64,000 nt of DNA from Notamacropus eugenii. Lineage: Eukaryota > Chordata > Mammalia > Diprotodontia > Macropodidae. The stretch's first letter is position 1; every line of letters begins with the position of its first letter. The stretch lies in the NCBI RefSeq assembly GCF_028372415.1, contig NC_092878.1:136580750-136644749 (forward strand), in the 5' to 3' direction. The notes under the pieces are model-generated. The model saw only the letters and a list, made by a program, of their open reading frames with translations. It was not told where the DNA came from and searched no databases. A program made the position numbers and the translations under genes. Positions 57,930 to 64,000 of this stretch are shown piece after piece.

Positions 57930-58650
57930 AAAGGAGTTTGCTGCTGTCACGGAGTGTCTAGGGCAGAGTATAAACATGTCTCCACAATCTCCTTTTGGTA
58001 GATGATATTGTATTAATTGCATCAAGACTGGAAACACAAATGAGCTTCCTAAATAAGACCCATAGTGACTCAACAGTTTTTTTATTAAGCCTCCTTTATA
58101 AAATCCACAGCAACTCAAAAAATGTTTTTGTTCAACTATTCATATAGGAAAAACCAAGGGAATAAAGACCTACTGTATACATATGATAAAGTTTAACAGA
58201 CCTTGGACAGACATGCAAAAGATAATGAGCTGTGTCCCAAATCATAGAACAGGCGCCTTTGGGAAAATGTATGTTTTTTTTTTTAAATGATCTCAACCTC
58301 TTTCCTGAAACAAAGGCTTAACACTAATATCCCAATACTAATATATCCCTGTATTTTGGAACACTACAAGCCCCAAAGAATTAAAGTTAACGCTTAACCA
58401 AAGGACAATAAAGAGGTGTATGTGGGGCTGTTACCATTACCAATCAAGAACTAAGTAAGAGAAACAACACAGAATCAAAACAATGGGTAGTCAGGTGTCA
58501 AGAGGGACAATCGTCACACAACTTCCATACTCCATTAGTATTCATGAAAATGTCATCTCTCTAAGAGTAAGGCCCATGAAACACGAGGTGGAACCCTGTA
58601 GTAAATTCACAACAGAACACGTCACCCATCACTGAGAGAGTTTTGATGAG
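57930..58650 (+). pseudogene. Decayed non-LTR reverse-transcriptase remnant
   Basis: At 57997-58030 the plus strand reads LVDDIVLIASRLE, close to the F-x-DD-IVLIA catalytic block of non-LTR reverse transcriptases. A later segment (about 58390-58450) resembles the downstream LTLNQRTIKR region. Stops and frameshifts abound. The clade is uncertain; it is not L1, whose block here is FADDMIIY. Confidence 0.5.
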
Positions 58651-58659
58651 TTGCAATCT

Positions 58660-59915
58660 GCATTGTTGGATCTACCAAATCAGAGATTCATCAAAATAAA
58701 TGAATTACCAGCAATAATTCTTCTGCAAATCAGGTATAGGTGTGAAAAATAAAAACTTAATTTCATCTCGGCTTGATGCATGCCCTTATTCTTACTGGTG
58801 AATGTAGATAACAAGCAGAGACAATGTCTTGTGTGAAGTTCATTGATGTATGTTCACCATTTTAAAAAATGTGCCAACAAGGCAGATTCAATGTTCTATA
58901 TCAAAGGTTGTAACTTAGAACTGACTTTTTAGAGGTGTCTTTTTTCCCAAATGACACCTTAACCTTAGTAAGGGAATTCAACTACTCACTCCCTACTCCT
59001 AAGTTTGTAATGGGAAAGAAACATTAGCTATGCATTAAAATGCACTATCCTAAGTTATTTGGGTTTGAAATACTGCTGGGTTTGATAGAAGCATGAATAT
59101 AGTAACAAGAAGGGGCATAAAATAATTAAATACTGAACAACAATTTCAATGAGAAGGCAAAATTTTGCAGCTACTTCTGACAGGATATTTTTTGCTATAT
59201 CTCATTTTCAAAAGGTAACATACGCAATCCTCATAAATTCTCATTATCAACTCAGATGCTTCTTTTTAAATTCAACTGTACTTTTAACATTGTCACAACT
59301 GTTCTTAGAATGTTACAACTGTTCTTACTCTGCATCAACTTTAAAAAGTCTGTTTCTACTTTATATCATGGGACATAAGACAATTCAACAAATAGCTTAA
59401 TACATCTGAAATAGCATACAAAAAACTTAACTCATCAACCTATACTTCTTGTGAAAGTGCCTATCTATTAAAACTAAGCAACCAGTTGCTAGTAGACTAT
59501 CCACTTATGCTGGAATCTAGATGAAATCTCAGCAGCAGTAAGTGCCATTATATAACAACTTTTTCCCCCTAACTTTAAAGGCTTGCAATAATGGGTCAAT
59601 AACTGCCACTATAAATGTTGCTTCTCAATTCCCCTAAAAAGAATGATTACTTCAAGTAAGAGCTGAGCAATTCAGTCCTAAGTGGCATCAGGATTTCAGC
59701 ATTCCCATACACTCAGCCTAACCTTTTAAACAACTTACTCAGCATTTCTGATATATCATATTAAAACACTGAAGAATAAGCTAAGATCACCTATGACCCT
59801 ATGAGGGTCACAGTCCATAATAATCTGAACTTTGACCATTATGGTAAAAGTCCATAATAAACTTCAATGCTAACAAGATATTTAACTAAGTTTTACATAT
59901 AAAAGAATATAGGGA
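58660..59915. other. Unique intergenic region downstream of EIF4E
   Basis: AT-rich, nearly repeat-free DNA. No gene is recognised. Confidence 0.4.
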
Positions 59916-59919
59916 TCCA

Positions 59920-60090
59920 GAACTGGAAGAAATCGCAGAGGTCATCAAGTCCAACTTCTTTATTTTATGAAGAAACTAAAGCCCAGAGGTTAAACGACTT
60001 GCCAAGGCAACACAGGTAGCAAATTGGAAGAGCTGGGATTTGGACTCAGGCCTACTGCCTTGAGATACAAGGCTGTTTCTATTGAACCCA
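59920..60090 (+). repeat. MIR-family SINE
   Basis: 'aactggaagaaatcgcagag', 'gtcatcaagtccaacttctt', 'gaagaaactaaagcccagag', 'gctgggatttggactcagg'. Confidence 0.7.
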
Positions 60091-61109
60091 GCAAGTCTAG
60101 AACAGAAGCTAAGTTTGAGGCACTGGCATAATTTTTCTAGCATACATTATTGGAACCATGGTCTCAAATTGTGTATCTATTATGTAGTACTCATGTATTT
60201 ATGCCAGCATTATTTAAATTCTTTGTTTATCTTCACAAAGAAGTCTTAATTTTGAAAATTATATATTTGTCTGAACAAGGGGATGCAAACTGGTATGACC
60301 CTGGGTTTGAGATCCCTAATCCACAGTATTCTTTAAAATCTTGAAACATTTTTAAAAAATTTAAAAGGCTTATCAGTCTACTAATTTCGTATTAGTTTCA
60401 GGTATACAAGAAGGACCTTTATAAAGTCTATAAGTAATTTTATGATTTTTAACACTTTAAGTTATAAATTATACTTAAAGGAACATAATTTTTTTCATTT
60501 TAATTCAATAAAGTTTATATTCATTACTGGCAGCCATATTCAATTTCATAGGCTCAGAAATAATTGCATTACACTATCTTAACCTGTGTAATGCAATAAT
60601 ATTTATTTTTACAGATATTTTTTAAGTTTTCAAAGTATATAAGGATTTTACAATACTCCACGTCATCTTTTAAAAAACCAAAATCCATATATTTATTTAT
60701 AATAAACTTAATGGACTGAAAAATATTCCTATGCTATCACTGTTCAACAAGTAGTCATTTTATATTAGCTACTGCCTCAAATCAATGACAATGATGCCCT
60801 TAAGATTCAAAATATTCATACAAATTAAGTGCTAAACAAATAGCATCAAAATATACTGAGTTAGTTCTGAAAATTACCTTGATTAAAAAAAAGATAAGCC
60901 ACATCAATTTAATTCCATATATATGGTACTACCTATTGGATTTATTAAAATGTTTAATAAACATAATAATCAAACTAGAGCTCCAAACTTACGCTTTTTT
61001 CTTGGAAGACACAACAATAAAAGACACAGTAGAGACTGTCTTATAACAAAAAAATACAAATACTGGCTGTAAAGATGGAGAAATAAAAAGGACAAATCTA
61101 GTTGTCTAA
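60091..61109. other. AT-rich downstream flank of EIF4E
   Basis: No gene or repeat. The part next to the UTR (about 60990-61109) resembles human sequence beyond the distal poly(A) signal as I recall it, so it may be conserved. A further minus-strand AATAAA lies near 60941. Confidence 0.45.
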
Positions 61110-61130
61110 AAGACAATTCACTGTACACAT

Positions 61131-61136
61131 TTTATT
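61131..61136 (-). terminator. EIF4E: Distal EIF4E poly(A) signal AATAAA
   Basis: AATAAA on the minus strand lies in a block (AAACTGTAAATAAAATGTGT) that also occurs near the end of human EIF4E mRNA as I remember it. Cleavage would fall near 61110, giving a 3' UTR of about 1 kb. Confidence 0.75.
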
Positions 61137-61438
61137 TACAGTTTTGTACACTGTCTTAATATGAATGGGACCGCTTTTCTATTTGAGCCATTTTTTAACC
61201 AAAGCAAAATATAACCTAAGTAATACAAAGTGTTAAAATACAGCATAAGATACAAAAACAGACACACTATATCTAGTTAGGAATGTAATTATGATGTTAC
61301 ATTTTTTAAAATCCACAATTATGTTTAGGAAATCACACAAACATAGATCACTGATTTGACTGAAATGCATAAATTTGTAGCAAAGCTCTAATGTTACAAA
61401 AAAACAAAAAAATTACCAAAGAATGCACAAAATTAATG

Positions 61439-61444
61439 TTTATT
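61439..61444 (-). terminator. EIF4E: Proximal EIF4E poly(A) signal AATAAA
   Basis: TTTATT on the plus strand reads AATAAA on the minus strand, inside a block I recall from the human EIF4E 3' UTR. Use of this site would give a 3' UTR of about 0.7 kb. Confidence 0.6.
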
Positions 61445-62112
61445 CCACCTTTATGTCATATACCCAGATCCTTCACCAATGTTACATGAGCAAAAAAAAA
61501 AAAAATAATAAAACAAACAAAAAACCAAAACAAAACAAAAAAAACCAAATGAAATCAGAATCACTAATGTTATCAAGTAGGGAAACAAATAAATTAAATC
61601 TAGCAGCCATCAGCATAGATTACAGCAATAAAATAATGCTGTAAAAAAGAAACAAAGAAAATTGCTAGAAAATGGTATGCATCATACTCTTCCAAACCAG
61701 TAAAATATGTTACTGCATACAATGCAATGTACAACAAAAGTAATTCTCTGTAAGGTAAAGAAATGCAAGTTCTTTTCTGAATATTGTGGATAGATACATG
61801 TTTTTGTAATAGTAATGCTTCTACTGAAAGCTATTACAGAGTGGGCCAGGAACACATTCATGGATTCTGGGGATGATGTGTACTGTAAATTCTTTGATTG
61901 GGATAATAGTTACTCTAGTCAAAATAGAAAAAAATTTGAACACAGAAGTACAAGACAAAGGCGAATGAGACTTCTCATATATCTTAGCAACATTTAGATG
62001 GAAATCAAATTTAAATGCAGTCCACTCTGCTTTTGAAGAGGCTTTGGTTCAGCTCCCAAATCTCGATTGCTTGACGCAGTCTCCTATGAAAGAATACTCA
62101 GAAGGTGTCTTC

Positions 62113-62227
62113 TTAAACAACAAACCTATTTTTAGTGGTGGAGCCGCTCTTAGTAGCTGTGTCTGCATGGGACTGATAACCAATCACTATCTTTGGAGGA
62201 AGTCCTAACCTTTCCTTGTATACCTTC
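62113..62227 (-). CDS. EIF4E: EIF4E, last coding exon (partial gene)
   Basis: This is the 3'-terminal coding exon of eukaryotic translation initiation factor 4E, the cytoplasmic protein that binds the mRNA 5' cap and recruits eIF4G in the eIF4F complex. On the minus strand the exon reads 37 codons and a TAA stop (62113-62115). It includes KIVIGYQSHADTATKSG and ends NRFVV, which matches my memory of the mammalian eIF4E C-terminus. Human Ser209, the MNK phosphorylation site, corresponds to the TCC codon at 62140-62142. A polypyrimidine tract and CAG acceptor (62228-62230) precede it, so this is a spliced gene and not a retrocopy. The first full codon is AAG (Lys) where human has Arg181; a second AG four bases further in makes the exact exon start uncertain (62223 or 62227). 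The cap-binding tryptophans lie in exons beyond the right edge of the window. EIF4E1B is less likely because the 3' UTR also matches EIF4E. Confidence 0.95.
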
Positions 62228-62474
62228 CTGAAAAGGGGAAAAAAAAAAAAGGATGTCATTACTTTTGTATCCACAGACAGGCATTTTATGTATCATTATT
62301 CTTCCAGGCAAGAATATATACTAAAAACAGAGAATAAAACAGACAAATGCATGCATTTTCTTCTTTCATTTATTGATTCATGTTTATACTTTAACTTCTC
62401 ATGCTGATTATTTCTGTTTCATATCAATCTGCTCAATTTTATCAATAGGTAAGAACAAGCAAGCAAAATCACAG

Positions 62475-62640
62475 TGCCCTGGAAGATGTACAGAGTGCTT
62501 TTTCCTCACAATAATCTTGTAAAGCAGGTAGCCCAAGTATTATTATCCCTCTTTCACAAAAGAGGAAAATAAGGCAGCTAATAAGTGACCAAATTTAAAC
62601 CCAGTTTCTTGTCTCCAAATTTAGTGCTATGATAAACACA
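62475..62640 (-). repeat. MIR-type SINE remnant in EIF4E intron
   Basis: The plus strand shows the degenerate reverse MIR pattern: 'cctcacaataatcttgtaa', then 'aaagaggaaaataaggcag', then a decayed 'aatttaaacccag' box. The pattern is seen directly; the family call is from memory. Confidence 0.6.
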
Positions 62641-63719
62641 TCAGCAGAGTAAGCAATACTCTAGACAAGAATTTATTTGTATGAAAATGATCTATCAGGG
62701 AAAAATGGACAGACAAAACAGCACAAAGAAAAAATACATATGAGCCATCAAGTGCTTTATATGTGGTTCAAAATACAAAAATTCTTAAAATATTGCTCCT
62801 TGACAAAGCACCTTCTGAAGAACTAGATTAATAATTTTGTAAAACATTTTGTTGAAACAAAGGTCTTTTTCATTGCCATATGGTATGACACCCATCTTCT
62901 TGAGAAAAGGTGTATCTCTTGAGAAAATGTGGCTATTTGGAGTATTGTTCCACCATACCATACCTCTCATATTTAAGGTTCTTTAGCTACAGAAGAAATA
63001 TATGTCTTAGGTTTTACTAAATTTATTAATGTATCAATAAAAAAGAATACCATCAAACAATGAAAGATGAAGAACAAAATCTTTCCTTGGAAAACTAAAC
63101 TAAGAAGTTCATATATAATCAGTTGAATTTCTAGGCAACTTGAAGGATCAAGAATTGGGGGAGAGGGGAAGCGTCACAATTATTCAGTTTCAAAAAAGCC
63201 AAACTGAGACGTCAGGAGGTTTAAAAAAAAAAAAAACCCAAACAAATAAAACAAAACAACCCAACTACTGCCATTTATTCAATTGTGATGGGACTTAATT
63301 ATTTGTGAGAAACTTAACATCATTTACTAGGCATGACTGAGGAGGATGAAGGATTGTTACATTTTTAGGTTACTTTTACAGGATGGGAATAAAAAGTTTT
63401 TTGCTTATAAAATTTGAAAATTTCTGGAATCCATGAGGTCAATTTAAACTAAGTGAAAAAAATTTACACACTAAAAGTATAAATAATATGCACAAATACA
63501 AAATACTTCAATGATACTACCACAATTTTTAACAAGATATATGTATAAAAACAAAAACTAAGACATATTCAATACACATGCAGCAAATACATTTATTATA
63601 AGGAGAATGTGGAGCTATGATTCTTTCAGTGTATGGAATGACTTGCATGGGAAGTGCCTTCACCTACGCAGAATGGCAAGTTGTTTATAACTTAGAATCT
63701 AAGAAAGGTGCATGAGAAA

Positions 63720-63800
63720 CCAACTTGAACAGCTAGTGTGAGTCAGAAGCATAGCTCAAACCCAGGCCCATCTCACTTCAAGGCCTCTATGCATCAAGCC
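63720..63800 (-). repeat. Short MIR-like fragment
   Basis: Reverse MIR-like box 'agctcaaacccaggcccatc' followed by a 'ctctatgcatcaagccat' segment. The fragment is short and decayed. Confidence 0.4.
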
Positions 63801-64000
63801 ATACTGCATCTCATTTACTTATTACTGGCTGTAAATATAAAAGGCTAGCCTAAATAAATATTCTTATTGAATTTTTAAAAGCTAATAGTAATAAATTTAG
63901 TAATATAATAAATAGCAATATTCAATATTTAATAAAGTAATAATAGTATTACTTTAAATGTGTCTATAACACAGAATGCCCAAAGAGATAGTTATCATCA

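Larger units (their letters stand above)
61110..62112 (-). other. EIF4E: EIF4E 3' UTR
   Basis: This is the 3' untranslated part of the EIF4E terminal exon. Just after the stop, the minus strand carries a segment matching what I recall of human EIF4E mRNA (the stretch containing GACTGCGTCAAGCAATCGAG, 62063-62082). Further matches continue through blocks around 61850, 61430 and 61150. The region is AT-rich with many TTTT and ATTTA-like runs. It is free of recognisable transposons, unlike everything to its left, which fits selection on a long UTR. The 3' boundary is estimated from the distal poly(A) signal. Confidence 0.88.
62231..64000 (-). other. EIF4E: EIF4E last intron (partial)
   Basis: This is intronic DNA upstream of the terminal exon, running off the window. 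I searched the minus strand for the preceding exon (the segment before the terminal Arg-Val-Tyr) and did not find it, so the intron is longer than 1.7 kb. It begins with a poly-pyrimidine tract next to the acceptor and holds MIR-like remnants at about 62475-62640 and 63720-63800. Confidence 0.85.

Noticed and set aside
61423-61644. Plus-strand Lys/Asn-rich open frame
   Set aside because: It lies within the antisense of the EIF4E 3' UTR poly(T) tracts; composition artefact.
62216-62407. Plus-strand 63-codon open frame overlapping the EIF4E exon
   Set aside because: It is the opposite-strand shadow of the exon edge and intron.

Overview
The window is eukaryotic nuclear DNA from a mammal, almost certainly a marsupial. 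It is AT-rich, gene-poor and packed with interspersed repeats: several LINE-1 (L1) generations, RTE-clade LINEs with their RTE-tailed SINEs, tRNA/MIR-type SINEs of the marsupial MAR1 kind, L2 and CR1-like remnants, hAT-like DNA transposons and solo endogenous-retrovirus LTRs. That repertoire is the one described for opossum; the species itself is inferred, not proven. No bacterial-type operon, CRISPR array or rRNA was seen.

Only one functional protein-coding gene is visible: the last coding exon and the 3' UTR of EIF4E (the mRNA cap-binding translation initiation factor), on the minus strand at the right end (stop codon at 62113-62115, poly(A) signals near 61440 and 61133). DNA right of 62230 is its last intron. 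Everything to the left is intergenic DNA downstream of EIF4E.

The main non-repeat surprise is an immunoglobulin lambda variable (IGLV) pseudogene at about 5687-5977. It still carries a recombination signal with a 23-bp spacer (5978-6016), but has an in-frame stop, a lost second cysteine and no visible leader exon. Because it lies about 55 kb from EIF4E, it is best read as an orphon outside the IGL locus.

The repeats form readable nests with target-site duplications (TSDs). At 1-4.9 kb a minus-strand L1 holds a young plus-strand element that encodes an intact L1 ORF1 protein but no ORF2 (a half-L1, HAL1-like). At 11.5-12.8 kb one L1 sits inside another. At 14.7-16.5 kb an RTE copy interrupts an L2. 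At 23-25.5 kb an L2 end is split by a solo LTR, itself split by a hAT-like element. At 33.5-36.9 kb a long RTE contains a solo LTR. At 42.2-49.3 kb a full-length but broken L1 with a 16-17 bp TSD carries a 598-bp solo LTR in its ORF1. At 54.3-56.9 kb lies an older L1. The remaining stretches are unique or unrecognised intergenic DNA; one of them (26.68-27.08 kb) has the look of a conserved regulatory element.
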